Shown: positions 25,650 to 41,772 of the stretch, one piece after another
Layout: every line of letters begins with the position of its first letter
Position numbering within the stretch: position 1 is the stretch's first letter
NCBI RefSeq assembly: GCF_013408535.1
Contig: NZ_JACBZA010000001.1
Span: 2,254,850-2,318,849 of the forward strand
Direction: 5' to 3'
Origin: Actinopolymorpha cephalotaxi
GTDB lineage: Bacteria; Actinomycetota; Actinomycetes; Propionibacteriales; Actinopolymorphaceae
DNA length: 64,000 nt
Program-made: the position numbers and the translations under genes
Notes under the pieces: model-generated
Seen by the model: only the letters and a program-made list of their open reading frames with translations
Told to the model about the DNA's origin: nothing
The model's database searches: none

Positions 25650-26639
25650 GTGTTGACGTACATGGGGCGGCGGATCCTGTTGATGATCCCGACCGTCTTC
25701 GCCATCTCCGTGGTGGCGTTCATCATCATCCAACTGCCGCCCGGCGACTACCTGACGACCATCGTCTCCCAGCTGCAGTCACAGGGTGACCAGATCGACA
25801 AGGCGCAGTTGGCGGCGCTGTCGGCGAGGTACGGACTCGACCAGCCGGTCTACGTGCAGTACCTCAAGTGGATCGGCGGCATCCTGCACGGCGACTTCGG
25901 CATGTCGTTCGCCTGGAACAAGCCGGTGTCCGCGCTGCTGGGCGACACGCTGGGACTCACCATCGTGCTGGCGATCACCACCCTGCTGTTCACCTGGGCC
26001 GTGGCGTTCCCCATCGGCGTCTACTCCGCGGTCCGGCAGTACTCCGTGGGCGACTACGTTGCCACCACACTGGGCTTTCTCGGCCTGGCGGTCCCGAACT
26101 TCCTGATCGCGCTGGTGCTGATGTGGGTGGGACTGAACTACTTCGGGCTCAGCGTCGGCGGGCTGAACTCCCAGGACTACGTGGACTCGGCGTGGAACCT
26201 CGGGAAGGTGATCGACCTGCTCGCTCACCTGTGGGTTCCGGTGGTCGTCATCGGCACGGCCGGCACAGCCGGCCTGGTCCGGGTGCTGCGGGCGAACCTC
26301 CTGGACGAGCTGCACAAGCCCTACGTCGTCGCCGCCCGCGCGCGCGGAATGCCCGAACGCCGGCTGACGGTGAAGTATCCGCTGCGCGTCGCGCTGAACC
26401 CGTTCGTGTCCACCATCGGGTGGGTCCTTCCCGGGCTGGTGTCCGGTGAGGTGATCGTGGCGCAGGTCCTGTCGCTGCCGACGACCGGACCGCTTCTCCT
26501 GAACGCGCTGAAGAGCCAGGACATGTACCTCGCCGGGTCGGTCATCCTGATCGTGAGCGTGCTCACGGTGATCGGCACCCTGATCTCCGACATCGCCCTG
26601 GCCTGGCTGGACCCGCGGGTCCGGCTCAGCCACCGGTAG
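25650..26639 (+). CDS. ABC importer permease, DppB/OppB type
   Basis: A 329-residue inner-membrane permease. It has an N-terminal helix (RRILLMIPTVFAISVVAFII), the family loop PPGDYLTTIV, and the DppB start-domain sequence YGLDQPVYVQYLKWIGGIL. A six-helix core carries the EAA-type coupling loop (VAARARGMPERRLTVKYPLR). GTG at 25650 follows GAGGAGG at 10 nt. It lies 46 nt after the binding-protein gene and 12 nt before the second permease. Confidence 0.93.
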   Translation: MLTYMGRRILLMIPTVFAISVVAFIIIQLPPGDYLTTIVSQLQSQGDQIDKAQLAALSARYGLDQPVYVQYLKWIGGILHGDFGMSFAWNKPVSALLGDTLGLTIVLAITTLLFTWAVAFPIGVYSAVRQYSVGDYVATTLGFLGLAVPNFLIALVLMWVGLNYFGLSVGGLNSQDYVDSAWNLGKVIDLLAHLWVPVVVIGTAGTAGLVRVLRANLLDELHKPYVVAARARGMPERRLTVKYPLRVALNPFVSTIGWVLPGLVSGEVIVAQVLSLPTTGPLLLNALKSQDMYLAGSVILIVSVLTVIGTLISDIALAWLDPRVRLSHR

Positions 26640-26651
26640 GCGGGAGCGACG

Positions 26652-27827
26652 ATGACACAGCAGACCCTTCCCGCGGACGAGGGAACCGGACCGGTCGTCG
26701 AGCCGGACGCCCTGGCCGCCGAAGCGGGCGCGAAGGGCGACACCGCGATCGCCGTCGCACCGCAGTGGAAGCTGGTGTGGTGGGGCTTCAAGCGGCACAA
26801 GCTCGCCATGGCCGGACTCGTCGTGACGGTGGTGATCTACCTGCTCGCGATCTTCGCCGAGTTCCTCGCGCCGTACTCCAGCGGCCACTACAACCCCGAC
26901 TACGCCTACGCACCACCGCAGCGGCTGCACTTCGTCGACGACGGCAAGTGGGGCATGTACGTCTACGGCTACAAGTCGAAGCAGGACCCCACCACGCTCG
27001 CGCTGACCTGGACCACCGACGAGACCAAGAAGGTGCCGGTGAGCCTGTTCGCCAAGGGCGAGTCGTACAAGCTGTTCGGGCTCATCCCCGGCGACCGGCA
27101 CCTGATCGGGCCCAGCAACGGGGTGAAGGGCCCGCCGATGTACCTCATCGGCGCCGACCGCAACGGTCACGACCTGCTGTCCCGGATCATCCACGGGTCG
27201 CGGGTGTCGATGTCCATCGGCCTGGTCGGGGTGGCGTTCGCGTTCGTGCTCGGCGTGGTGCTCGGCGGGGTGTCCGGCTTCTTCGGCGGCATCGTGGACA
27301 CGCTCATCCAGCGCGCGGTGGAGTTCTTCATGTCCGTCCCGACGCTGCCGCTGTGGCTCGGCCTGGCTGCCGCGGTGCCACCGGGCTGGGGTCCACTCAA
27401 GCGCTACTTCGCGGTCACGGTCATCCTGTCGATGATCGCCTGGACGCACCTGGCCCGGGTGGTCCGCAGCCGGTTCCTCTCCCTGCGGGAGGAGGACTTC
27501 GTGACGGCCGCGACGATCGACGGCGCCAGCCAGCCGCGGATCATCTTCCGGCACATGCTCCCGTCGTTCTCCAGCTACCTGATCGCCTCGCTCACGCTGT
27601 CGATCCCGGGCATGATCCTCGCCGAGACGTCCCTGTCCTTCCTCGGCCTCGGCCTGCAGGCGCCGGTGGTGAGCTGGGGCGTGCTCCTGCAGGAGGCGCA
27701 GAACATCCGCGCCGTGGCCACCGCACCCTGGCTGCTGCTGCCGGGCGCGACGGTCGTGGTCGCCGTCCTGTCCCTGAACTTCCTCGGTGACGGCCTGCGT
27801 GACGCGGCGGACCCGTACAAGCACTGA
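26652..27827 (+). CDS. ABC importer permease, DppC/OppC type
   Basis: A 391-residue permease that pairs with the DppB-like subunit. After a cytoplasmic N-terminus and TM1 (about 56-75) comes an extracytoplasmic insert of roughly 90 residues (near 77-165), longer than in classical DppC and seen in the long-binding-protein class. The core and the EAA loop (DFVTAATIDGASQPRIIFRH) are intact. GGGAG precedes the ATG. The large external domain probably contacts the 655-residue binding protein. Confidence 0.92.
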   Translation: MTQQTLPADEGTGPVVEPDALAAEAGAKGDTAIAVAPQWKLVWWGFKRHKLAMAGLVVTVVIYLLAIFAEFLAPYSSGHYNPDYAYAPPQRLHFVDDGKWGMYVYGYKSKQDPTTLALTWTTDETKKVPVSLFAKGESYKLFGLIPGDRHLIGPSNGVKGPPMYLIGADRNGHDLLSRIIHGSRVSMSIGLVGVAFAFVLGVVLGGVSGFFGGIVDTLIQRAVEFFMSVPTLPLWLGLAAAVPPGWGPLKRYFAVTVILSMIAWTHLARVVRSRFLSLREEDFVTAATIDGASQPRIIFRHMLPSFSSYLIASLTLSIPGMILAETSLSFLGLGLQAPVVSWGVLLQEAQNIRAVATAPWLLLPGATVVVAVLSLNFLGDGLRDAADPYKH

Positions 27828-27847
27828 CATCAGTGGTGGAGGCCCGA

Positions 27848-30181
27848 ATGAACCAGTCCAGTCGCTCCGAGGTCGCCGAGGGCGGCCGCCGGCGTGGTCG
27901 CGCCCGTGGCCGTGGCCAGGCTGCCGCGACGGCCCCCGCGTCAGGTACGGCTGCCGACCCGTCGACGCTGCTGCGCATCACCGACCTGCACACGCACTTC
28001 ACCAGCCGGGAGGGCGTCGTCCGCGCGGTCGACGGCGTGGACCTGACGGTGCCCAAGGGCCGTACGGTCTGTGTCGTCGGTGAGTCCGGTTGCGGAAAGT
28101 CGGTGACGGCGCGGTCCATCCTGCAGCTCGTCGACCGGCCCGGGGCGATCGCCGGCGGCCGGATCGACTGGCGGCCCAGCACGGACGCGGCGTGGACCGA
28201 CCTCGCCAAGCTCGACCCGCGCGGTGAGGAGATCCGGCGGGTACGCGGCGCCGAGATCGGCATGGTGTTCCAGGAGCCGATGGCCTCGCTCTCGCCGATG
28301 TACACCGTGGGCGACCAGCTCGTCGAGGCGATTCTGCTGCACCTGCCGCTGTCCAAGGAGGAGGCGCACGAACGCGCGGTCGCGCAGCTGCGCCGGGTCG
28401 GCATCCCGCAGCCGGAACGCCGGATGGACGCCTATCCGTTCCAGCTGTCCGGCGGCATGTGCCAGCGCGTGATGATCGCGATCGCGTTGTCCTGCGACCC
28501 CGCGCTGCTGATCGCGGACGAGCCGACCACCGCGCTGGACGTCACCACCCAGGCGCGCATCCTCGACCTGCTGAAGGACCTACAGGACCAGACCGGGATG
28601 GCGATGGTCTTCATCACCCACGACCTGGGCGTGGTGGCCGAGATCGCCGACGAGGTGACCGTGATGTACCTCGGCAAGGTCGCCGAGCACGGCACCGTAC
28701 GCGAGATCTTCGACGAGCCGAAGCACCCGTACACCCAGGCCCTGCTGCGTTCGATCCCCACCATGCGGGGCTCGGACCGACTGGAGCGGCAGCGACTGGC
28801 CGCGATCCGCGGGATGGTCCCGCACCCGCAGAACCGCCCGGCCGGCTGCCCCTTCCACACCCGGTGCGACCACGTGATCGCCGGCGTGTGCGACAAGCAG
28901 GACCCGCCGCTGGTGCGGTTCGGGAGCGAGCACCTGGCGCAGTGCCACCTCTACGACCAGCAGGGCGAGCTGACCGCCGCGGGCGCCGGCGCGCCGGCCG
29001 GACGTACGGCCAACGGCGACCGGGCGCCGGCGGAACCCGTGGCGCTGGAGACACCGAAGGTGCCGACCGGTGGCTCGGGAGTCGCTGGCGGCGCTGCCGG
29101 CGGACCGGTGCGGGTACGGGAGCGTCCCGACGGCAACGGATCCCGGCCGCGCACCGGATCGGACGCTCCGCTGGTCGAGGTCCGTGACCTGTCGATGCAC
29201 TTCCCGATCAAGCGCGGGATGTTCGGGCGCACCACCGGTGCCGTTCGTGCGGTCGACTCGGTCGACTTCACCATCACGCCGGGAGAGACGCTCGGCCTGG
29301 TGGGTGAGTCCGGCTGCGGCAAGACGACCCTCGGCCGCTGCCTGGCCAGGGTGCTCCAGCCCAGCTCCGGCGAGATCCGGTACCGCCGGGCCGACGGCGA
29401 GACCGTCGACCTGGCCCGGATGCGCAACCGCGAGCTCGCGCCGTACCGCCGGGAGATCCGGGTCATCTTCCAGGACCCGTTCTCCTCGCTGAACCCGCGG
29501 ATGACGCTGCTGCAGCTCGTGGGGGAGCCGCTCCGGACGAACAACCTCGCCCAGGGTTCGGAGCTGCAGGACCGGGTGGCGGACATGCTGCGCCGGTGCG
29601 GCCTGCGACCGGAGTACATGCGGCGCTACCCGCACGCGTTCTCCGGGGGAGAACGGCAGCGGATCAACATCGCCCGCGCCCTGATCACCGAGCCCCGGCT
29701 GGTGATCGCGGACGAGGCGGTCTCGGCGCTGGACGTGTCGGTCCGGGCGCAGATCCTCAACCTCCTGGGCGATCTTCAGGCGCAGTTCGACCTGACCTAC
29801 CTGTTCATCTCCCACGACCTCTCGGTGGTGGAGCACCTGTGCGACCGGGTGACGGTGATGTACCTCGGCTCGATCGTGGAGACCGCCGACACCTCCTCGC
29901 TGTACACCCAACCGCACCACCCCTACACCGAGGCACTGCTGAACGCCGTGCCCCTGCCCGACCCGCACAACCGGCGGGCCCGGCACGAGCACGGGCTGCC
30001 CGACGATCTCCCGGACGCGGCGAACCCGCCCTCGGGGTGCCTGTTCCACACCCGCTGCCCGCACGTGCAGCTGGACCGCTGCGGCTCGGAGGTACCGGCG
30101 CTGCGGGAGGTCGGGGCACACCACCTCGCGGCCTGCCACTTCGCGGAGGAGCTCACGTTGAGCGGCGCCAGCCGGAAGTGA
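27848..30181 (+). CDS. Fused ABC importer ATPases (DppD-DppF in one chain)
   Basis: A 777-residue protein carrying both ATPase subunits. The first unit has Walker A GESGCGKS (78-85), an altered signature LSGGM near 200, Walker [13 protein letters not shown], and an oligopeptide-type C-terminal region with Cys residues ([15 protein letters not shown]). A flexible linker of about 90 residues rich in Ala/Gly/Pro follows. The second unit has Walker [10 protein letters not shown] (486-494), SGGERQR, Walker [13 protein letters not shown] and a second Cys-rich tail ([15 protein letters not shown]). The Cys pattern suggests an Fe-S cluster, as seen in some DppD/F proteins. ATG at 27848 follows GGAGG by 5 nt; the upstream GTG at 27833 is less likely. 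The N-terminal 40 residues are Arg-rich. Confidence 0.9.
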   Translation: MNQSSRSEVAEGGRRRGRARGRGQAAATAPASGTAADPSTLLRITDLHTHFTSREGVVRAVDGVDLTVPKGRTVCVVGESGCGKSVTARSILQLVDRPGAIAGGRIDWRPSTDAAWTDLAKLDPRGEEIRRVRGAEIGMVFQEPMASLSPMYTVGDQLVEAILLHLPLSKEEAHERAVAQLRRVGIPQPERRMDAYPFQLSGGMCQRVMIAIALSCDPALLIADEPTTALDVTTQARILDLLKDLQDQTGMAMVFITHDLGVVAEIADEVTVMYLGKVAEHGTVREIFDEPKHPYTQALLRSIPTMRGSDRLERQRLAAIRGMVPHPQNRPAGCPFHTRCDHVIAGVCDKQDPPLVRFGSEHLAQCHLYDQQGELTAAGAGAPAGRTANGDRAPAEPVALETPKVPTGGSGVAGGAAGGPVRVRERPDGNGSRPRTGSDAPLVEVRDLSMHFPIKRGMFGRTTGAVRAVDSVDFTITPGETLGLVGESGCGKTTLGRCLARVLQPSSGEIRYRRADGETVDLARMRNRELAPYRREIRVIFQDPFSSLNPRMTLLQLVGEPLRTNNLAQGSELQDRVADMLRRCGLRPEYMRRYPHAFSGGERQRINIARALITEPRLVIADEAVSALDVSVRAQILNLLGDLQAQFDLTYLFISHDLSVVEHLCDRVTVMYLGSIVETADTSSLYTQPHHPYTEALLNAVPLPDPHNRRARHEHGLPDDLPDAANPPSGCLFHTRCPHVQLDRCGSEVPALREVGAHHLAACHFAEELTLSGASRK

Positions 30182-30223
30182 CCCCGTGAGCAGGTGAGAG
30201 ACGTCGGCGTCACCAGGACTCGG

Positions 30224-31315
<1,092 letters not shown>

Positions 31316-31478
31316 CGAGCCGGTGCGAGGTCGCGGTCGGCGGACCGTGGAGCGGGCACCGCTACCGGCGACGACGAGGCCGGCCCGGCCGATAGCCCGG
31401 CTACGCCACCGTCGCCGGGCGGTCAGGTCGGACACGCGTCGTCAGTCAACCGATCCTCGCCCCCCGAAAGGCACTCCC

Positions 31479-32657
31479 TTGTCCGTCACCACCCCCCTCG
31501 GCTTCCGGGCGTCCGGCGTGACCGCCGGACTCAAGCCGAGTGGCAATCCCGACGTCGCTCTGGTCGTCAACGACGGCCCCTCGTACACCGCTGCCGCCGT
31601 GTTCACCGACAACCGCTGCAAGGCCAACCCGGTGTTGTGGAGCGAGCAGGTGTGCAAGGACGGGCAGGTCCGGGCCGTCGCCCTCAACTCCGGCGGAGCC
31701 AACTGCTACACCGGGCCGGCGGGCTTCCAGACCACCCATGCCAGCGCGGAGCACACCGCCGAGGCGCTGAGCGCCGCGGCCCTGCCCGGTGTGGATGCCA
31801 CCGCCGCCATCGACGTCGCGATCTGCTCGACCGGCCTGATCGGCGAGCTCCTCGACCGCGACAAGCTGCTGGGCGGCCTCACCGAAGCCGCGGCGAAGCT
31901 GTCCGACGACGGTGGCCGGGCGGCCGCGACCGCGATCATGACCACCGACACCCGGGCCAAGGAGGCGACCCACGCCGGGGCGGGCTGGTCCATCGGGGGG
32001 ATGGCCAAGGGCGCGGGCATGCTCGCCCCCTCGCTGGCGACCATGCTCGTGGTGATCACCACCGATGCCGTGGTCGACCCGGTGGCCGCCGACCTCGCCC
32101 TGCGTGCGGCCACGTCGGCGACGTTCGACCGGCTCGACTCCGACGGATGCATGTCGACCAACGACACGGTCCTGTTGATGGCCAGCGGTGCGTCCGGCGT
32201 CACCCCCAACCACGAGGAGTTCACCGCCGGGCTCACCGCCGTCTGCCACGACCTGGGTCAGCAGCTGATCGGTGACGCCGAGGGCGCCGAGCACGACATC
32301 GCGATCGAGGTGGTGCACGCCGCGACCCAGCAGGACGCGCTGGACGCCGCTCGCGCCGTCGCCCGCAACAACCTCTTCAAGTGCGCCGTCTACGGCAAGG
32401 ACGCCAACTGGGGCAGGATTCTCGCCGCCGTGGGCACCACCCGGGCGGCGTTCGACCCAGCCGCCCTGGACGTCGCCTTCAACGGCGTGTGGGTGTGCCG
32501 CGACGGCGGAATCGGCGAGTCCCGCGACCTGGTGGACCTCTCGCCGCGCCAGGTCGAGGTGACCGTCGACCTCAAGGCCGGGCAGGAGTCGGCGACCATC
32601 TGGACCAACGACCTGACCCACGCCTACGTCCACGAGAACTCCGCGTACTCCACCTGA
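31479..32657 (+). CDS. argJ: Bifunctional ornithine acetyltransferase / N-acetylglutamate synthase
   Basis: A 392-residue proenzyme that recycles the acetyl group from N-acetylornithine to glutamate and may also use acetyl-CoA. The self-cleavage site is intact: KGAGMLAPSLATML with T188 as new N-terminal nucleophile. The start is TTG at 31479, 8 nt after GAAAGG; no ATG or GTG fits. About 163 nt separate it from argC, a longer gap than elsewhere in the operon. No second function is fused. Confidence 0.95.
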   Translation: MSVTTPLGFRASGVTAGLKPSGNPDVALVVNDGPSYTAAAVFTDNRCKANPVLWSEQVCKDGQVRAVALNSGGANCYTGPAGFQTTHASAEHTAEALSAAALPGVDATAAIDVAICSTGLIGELLDRDKLLGGLTEAAAKLSDDGGRAAATAIMTTDTRAKEATHAGAGWSIGGMAKGAGMLAPSLATMLVVITTDAVVDPVAADLALRAATSATFDRLDSDGCMSTNDTVLLMASGASGVTPNHEEFTAGLTAVCHDLGQQLIGDAEGAEHDIAIEVVHAATQQDALDAARAVARNNLFKCAVYGKDANWGRILAAVGTTRAAFDPAALDVAFNGVWVCRDGGIGESRDLVDLSPRQVEVTVDLKAGQESATIWTNDLTHAYVHENSAYST

Positions 32658-32685
32658 GCCAGTCCACCGACCAGTGCACCACGAG

Positions 32686-32695
32686 CCATGCATGG
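32686..32695 (+). promoter_or_regulatory. Second ARG-box-like site, before argB
   Basis: The palindrome CCATGCATGG shares the 10-mer GCCATGCATG with the site before argC and stands 13 nt before the argB start. A single half-site is weaker evidence than the argC cluster. It could let ArgR act inside the operon. Confidence 0.3.
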
Positions 32696-32708
32696 GACGT
32701 GCCGACGC

Positions 32709-33694
32709 ATGAGCACCACACCGAGCACACCGACCACACCGAGCACACCGAGCACGCCGGACGGGACCGCGCCGGCGAAGGGGCCGGCCCAGGTCCGGAC
32801 CAGGGACCGCCTGCAGGCGATGCGCAAGTCCGAGACCCTGATCGAGGCGCTGCCGTGGTTCGAGCAGTTCCACGGTTCGATCGTCGTGATCAAGTACGGC
32901 GGCAACGCGATGACCGACGACGTGCTGAAGCGCGCGTTCGCCCAGGACATCGTGTTCCTGCGCTACGCCGGCCTGCGACCGGTGATCGTGCACGGCGGCG
33001 GCCCGCAGATCAGCGAGATGCTCAACCGGCTCGACATTCCCAGCGAGTTCCGGGGCGGTCTGCGGGTGACCACGCCGGAGGCGATGGAGGTGGTCCGGAT
33101 GGTCCTCGTGGGCCAGGTGGGGCGGGAGCTTGTCGGGCTGGTCAACTCCCACGGACCGTTCGCGGTCGGCCTGTCCGGTGAGGACGCCGGTCTGTTCACC
33201 GCCGAACGCCGTACGGCCACGGTCGACGGCGCCGCGGTCGACATCGGCCTGGTCGGCGACGTGGTGTCCGTACGCGCCGAAGCCGTTCGCGACCTGATCG
33301 AGGCCGGTCGCATCCCGGTCGTGTCGAGTGTCGCGCCCGACGTCGACGGGCAGGTGCACAACGTCAACGCCGACACCGCCGCGGCCGCGCTCGCCACGGC
33401 GCTGGGGGCGCGCAAGCTCGTCGTGCTCACCGACGTGGAGGGCCTCTACCGCGACTGGCCCGACAGCGACGAGGTGATCAGCGAGCTGGACGCCCACGAG
33501 CTGGCCGGCCTACTGCCGTCGCTGGCATCGGGCATGGTGCCGAAGATGGAGGCATGCCTGCGGGCCGTCCGAGGCGGGGTGCCGCAGGCCCACGTGATCG
33601 ACGGGCGGGTCGCGCACTCGCTGTTGCTGGAAATCTTCACCGACGAGGGCATCGGCACCATGGTCGTGCCGGCGCAGCAGGAAGGAACCTACGC

Positions 33695-33698
<4 letters not shown>
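32709..33698 (+). CDS. argB: Acetylglutamate kinase
   Basis: A 329-residue amino-acid kinase that phosphorylates N-acetylglutamate, the usual arginine-feedback step. The core has [36 protein letters not shown] and [15 protein letters not shown]. The first ~20 residues are a Ser/Thr/Pro repeat ([16 protein letters not shown]) encoded by a CACCGA-type short tandem repeat. The real start could therefore lie later, for instance ATG at 32823 ([11 protein letters not shown]). An arginine-binding N-terminal helix precedes the core, fitting inhibition by arginine. The stop overlaps the argD start. Confidence 0.95.
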
Positions 33699-35852
<2,154 letters not shown>

Positions 35853-35853
<1 letters not shown>

Positions 35854-36557
35854 TGGACCACGACACGACGGCCGAGCAGGTCCCGGCCAAGAGGACCCGG
35901 TCCAGGTCCACCACCGGGGAGTCCGCGACCAGGGACGAGGCGGCGCCTTCGAGGACCGGCCGGAAGACCGCGAGGGCCGCGGTGGCCAAGGTCCCCGACG
36001 TCGACCTGACCACCCCGCGCCCCGGCGCGGACGTGCCCCGGGTGGCGATGACCAAGACCGCCCGCCACCAGTACGTCGTGGAGGTGCTGTCGCGCACCGA
36101 GGTGCGGTCGCAGGCGGAGCTGGCCGGCCGGCTGGCCCAGGAAGGGATCGCGGTGACGCAGACCACGCTGTCCCGTGACCTGGACGAACTCGGCGCGGTC
36201 CGGGTGCGCACGGCCGGCGGTGCCCTCGTCTACGCCCTGCCCGGCGAGGGCGGCGACCGCACACCTCGAGCCACCCCGGATGCGCCCTCCCTGGCCGAGG
36301 CCCGGCTTGCCCGGGTCTGCGGTGAACTCCTCGTCTCGGCGGTTCCGTCGGCCAACCTCGTGGTGCTGCGGACCCCGCCCGGAGCGGCCCAGTTCTTCGC
36401 CTCCGCCCTCGACCACGCCGAAGTCCCCGGTGTGATCGGCACCATCGCCGGGGACGACACTGTGCTCGTGGTCGCCCGCGAACCCGACGGTGGCGCCACC
36501 GTCGCCGACCAACTGCTTGCGCTCGCTCGCAAGAACCAACCCACGAAGGAGCAATGA
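35853..36557 (+). CDS. argR: Arginine repressor ArgR with long N-terminal extension
   Basis: A 234-residue regulator. The winged-helix DNA-binding part starts at about 66 ([16 protein letters not shown]) with the recognition helix [16 protein letters not shown]. The C-terminal hexamerisation/arginine-binding part ends with [16 protein letters not shown]. ArgR proteins are usually about 150-170 residues, so the first ~65 residues (Lys/Arg/Thr-rich, disordered) are extra, unless the true start is ATG at 36048. The TGATG overlap with argF favours the long form. It probably represses this operon through the sites before argC and argB. Confidence 0.93.
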
Positions 36558-36558
36558 C

Positions 36559-37758
36559 ATGACCGAGCGCGTGGTGCTCGCCTACTCCGGCGGGCTCGAC
36601 ACCTCCGTGGCGATCGGCTGGATCGCCGAGCAGACCGGTGCGGAGGTCGTTGCTTGTGCGATCGACGTCGGCCAGGGCGGAGAGGACCTGGACACCATCC
36701 GCAAGCGCGCCCTGGAGTGTGGGGCGGTCGAGGCCGTCGTCGTCGACGCCAAGGACGAGTTCGCCGACGGCTACTGCCTTCCGGCGCTTGCCACCAACGC
36801 CCTGTACATGGAGCGGTACCCCCTGGTCTCCGCCCTGTCCCGGCCGCTGATCGTCAAGCACCTCGTCGAGGCGGCCAGGCAGCACGGCGCGAGCGTCGTG
36901 GCGCACGGCTGCACGGGCAAGGGCAACGACCAGGTCCGGTTCGAGGTCGGCGTCGGGGCGCTGGCTCCCGACCTGAAGGTGCTGGCCCCGGTCCGTGACT
37001 TCGCCTGGACCCGGGAGAAGGCGATCGCCTACGCCGAGCAGCACAACCTGCCGATCGACGTCAGCAAGAAGTCGCCGTTCTCCATCGACCAGAACGTCTG
37101 GGGCCGGGCCGTCGAGACCGGATTCCTCGAGGACCTGTGGAACGCCCCCACCGAGGACGTCTACGACTACACCCAGGACCCCGCGGCGGCCCGGGAGGCC
37201 GACGAGGTGGTGGTGACCTTCGAGGGCGGCCGCCCGGTCGCCCTGGACGGCCGGCCGGTGACGATGCTGGAGGCGATCCAGCAGCTCAACACCCGCGCCG
37301 GGGCCCAGGGAGTCGGCCGGCTCGACCTGGTGGAGGACCGCCTCGTCGGCATCAAGAGCCGGGAGATCTACGAGGCTCCGGGTGCGATCGCGTTGATCAC
37401 CGCGCACCAGGAGCTGGAGAACGTCACCGTGGAGCGCGACCTCGCGCGGTTCAAGCGCCAGGTCGAGCAGCGCTGGACCGAGCTGGTGTACGACGGGCTG
37501 TGGTTCTCGCCGCTGAAGCGGGCACTGGACAGCTTCGTGGACGCCTCGCAGGAGCAGGTGTCCGGTGACATCCGGATGACGCTGCACGGTGGCCGGGCGG
37601 TCGTGAGCGGTCGCCGGAGTGCCGCCTCGCTCTACGACTTCAACCTCGCGACCTACGACGAGGGCGACGTGTTCGACCAGTCGCTGGCCCGCGGGTTCGT
37701 GGAGCTGTGGGGACTGCCCAGCAAGATCGCCGCCAAGCGTGACCTCGGGAAGTCCTGA
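36559..37758 (+). CDS. argG: Argininosuccinate synthase
   Basis: A 399-residue ATP-dependent enzyme joining citrulline and aspartate. The ATP pyrophosphatase loop AYSGGLDTS is at about 8-16, followed by [30 protein letters not shown] and [18 protein letters not shown] precedes the ATG, which lies 1 nt after the argR stop. Confidence 0.97.
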   Translation: MTERVVLAYSGGLDTSVAIGWIAEQTGAEVVACAIDVGQGGEDLDTIRKRALECGAVEAVVVDAKDEFADGYCLPALATNALYMERYPLVSALSRPLIVKHLVEAARQHGASVVAHGCTGKGNDQVRFEVGVGALAPDLKVLAPVRDFAWTREKAIAYAEQHNLPIDVSKKSPFSIDQNVWGRAVETGFLEDLWNAPTEDVYDYTQDPAAAREADEVVVTFEGGRPVALDGRPVTMLEAIQQLNTRAGAQGVGRLDLVEDRLVGIKSREIYEAPGAIALITAHQELENVTVERDLARFKRQVEQRWTELVYDGLWFSPLKRALDSFVDASQEQVSGDIRMTLHGGRAVVSGRRSAASLYDFNLATYDEGDVFDQSLARGFVELWGLPSKIAAKRDLGKS

Positions 37759-39934
<2,176 letters not shown>

Positions 39935-39938
<4 letters not shown>

Positions 39939-41266
39939 CCGGTCCCGGGGACAACACAGAGCAGCCGGAGCAGTCGACGCCGCCGGCGCAGTCGGTGCTG
40001 GACGACCTGCGCTGGCGTGGCCTGCTCGCGGAGTCGACCGACGAGGATGCGCTCCGCGCCGCGCTCGCGGAGGGACCCGTCACCTATTACGTCGGTTTCG
40101 ACCCGACCGCGCCGAGCCTGCACCACGGCAACCTCGTCCAGCTGGTGACGGCCCGGCGGCTGCAACAGGCCGGCCACACGCCGCTGCTCCTGATCGGCGG
40201 GTCGACCGGCCTGATCGGTGATCCCAAACCTGACGCCGAGCGCACCCTGAACGACCCGGAGACGGTGGCCGGGTGGGTCGAACGCCTGAAAGGGCAGGTC
40301 ACGCCGTTCGTCGACTTCGACGGTCCGAACGCCGCGCAGATCGTGAACAACCTCGACTGGACGGCGCCGGTCAGCGTTCTGGAGTTCCTCCGGGACATCG
40401 GCCGGCACTTCCGGGTCAACAAGATGATCCAGAAGGAGGTCGTGAAGGCGCGGTTGGACACCGAGCAGGGGATCGGCTACGCCGAGTTCAGCTACCAGAT
40501 CCTGCAGGCGTTCGACTACCTCGAGCTGTACCGCCGGTACGGCTGCACCCTGCAGACCGGCGGTAGCGACCAGTGGGGCAACATCACCGCGGGCGTCGAC
40601 CTCATCCGCCGGGCGGCGGGCGCCACGGTGCACGCGATGGCGACGCCTCTGCTGACCCGGTCCGACGGCACGAAGTTCGGCAAGAGCGCGGGTGGCCTGA
40701 CCGTCTGGCTGGACCCGGAGATGATGTCGCCGTACGCCTTCTACCAGTTCTGGTTCAACACCGCGGACGCCGACGTCGGCCAGTACCTCCGCGTCTTCAG
40801 CTTCCGCTCCCGGGAGGAGCTGGAGATGCTGGAGAAGACCACGGCGGAACGCCCGGCCGCTCGCGAAGCCCAACGAGTCCTGGCCGAGGAGCTCACCACG
40901 CTGGTCCACGGCGCGGACGAGTGCGCCCAGGTGATCGCGGCCTCCGGAGCACTGTTCGGGCGCGGCGCTCTCACCGACGTCGACGCCCGAACCCTCGATG
41001 CCGCGCTGCGTGAAACGCCGCACGTGCGCGTGGAACGCGACACCGGGGGAGCGCTCCCACCGATGGTCGACCTCCTCGCGGAGACGGGCCTGGTGGCCAG
41101 CAGGTCCGCAGCTCGGCGGACCATCGACGAGGGTGGCGCCTACCTCAACAACGAGCGAGTCACGTCGGTGGAGTCCGCACCGTCCGCCGGCGACCTGCTC
41201 CACGGGCGGTGGCTGGTGCTACGCCGCGGAAGGCGCAACGTCGCGGGCGTCGAGGTCTCGACCTAG
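39935..41266 (+). CDS. tyrS: Tyrosyl-tRNA synthetase
   Basis: A 443-residue class I synthetase. The HIGH-type motif is PSLHHGNLV (about residue 61), [12 protein letters not shown] binds tyrosine, and the KMSKS counterpart is KFGKS (about 247-251). A C-terminal S4-like RNA-binding domain ends the protein ([21 protein letters not shown]). GTG at 39935 follows GAGGAAGGA. A short disordered N-terminus is added. The rRNA operon follows after a terminator. Confidence 0.96.
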
Positions 41267-41303
41267 GTGCACCGCCCCCACAGGGACACGTGCTCCTGGA
41301 CGT

Positions 41304-41331
41304 TGCCCGGGCACCGCGTGCGCTCCGGGCA
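41304..41331 (+). terminator. Hairpin terminator after tyrS
   Basis: TGCCCGG / CCGGGCA form a 7-bp outer stem with an inner GCAC-CGC-GTGC arm, 37 nt after the tyrS stop and before the first rrn promoter. A second, shorter inverted repeat (CTGCC/GGCAG) follows near 41346. There is no U tract. Confidence 0.55.
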
Positions 41332-41395
41332 GGAGTGGATCCCCCCTGCCCGGGGCAGCCGTGAGGCCGTCGTTCGACGCGCGTCCGGGCCCGAT

Positions 41396-41424
41396 TTGAC
41401 GTCCCGGTCGGCGATCCGTATGGT
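41396..41424 (+). promoter_or_regulatory. rrn promoter P1
   Basis: TTGACG, 17 nt, TATGGT: the strongest match to consensus of the three rrn promoters. It is preceded by GGCCCGAT, shared with P2 and P3. Confidence 0.75.
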
Positions 41425-41569
41425 TCTACTCGCTTCGCACGGGTCGCGGGACGCCAACTGGCGGCCGGTCCGGCGGGGATCCCCTTTGAATCGACGCCGC
41501 TCGTCCGGTGCACTGTTTGGTGCGCGCCGGGTGGATCGAGACGGGGGGCCGACTTACAGAGGGCCCGAT

Positions 41570-41598
41570 TTGCCGGGTTGCGAAGAGGTCGGTAAGGT
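41570..41598 (+). promoter_or_regulatory. rrn promoter P2
   Basis: TTGCCG, 17 nt, TAAGGT, with the same upstream GGGCCCGATT block as P1. It lies 174 nt downstream of P1. Confidence 0.7.
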
Positions 41599-41743
41599 AG
41601 GTCAAGTCGCCGAGAGCGCGGGACACCGAAAGGTGGCCGATCCGGTGACAACACCCCAAACGAAGCAAAGCCTGACGCCGGAGTCTGCGGACATCGGAAG
41701 AGGGTCATACTTCATGGGGTGAATCGGTTCGAAATCGCCCGAT

Positions 41744-41772
41744 TTGCCTGGGTGAGACCGAATCGCTAAGCT
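41744..41772 (+). promoter_or_regulatory. rrn promoter P3
   Basis: TTGCCT, 17 nt, TAAGCT, again preceded by GCCCGATT. It is again 174 nt from the previous promoter, so the three -35 boxes are evenly spaced. Confidence 0.7.
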
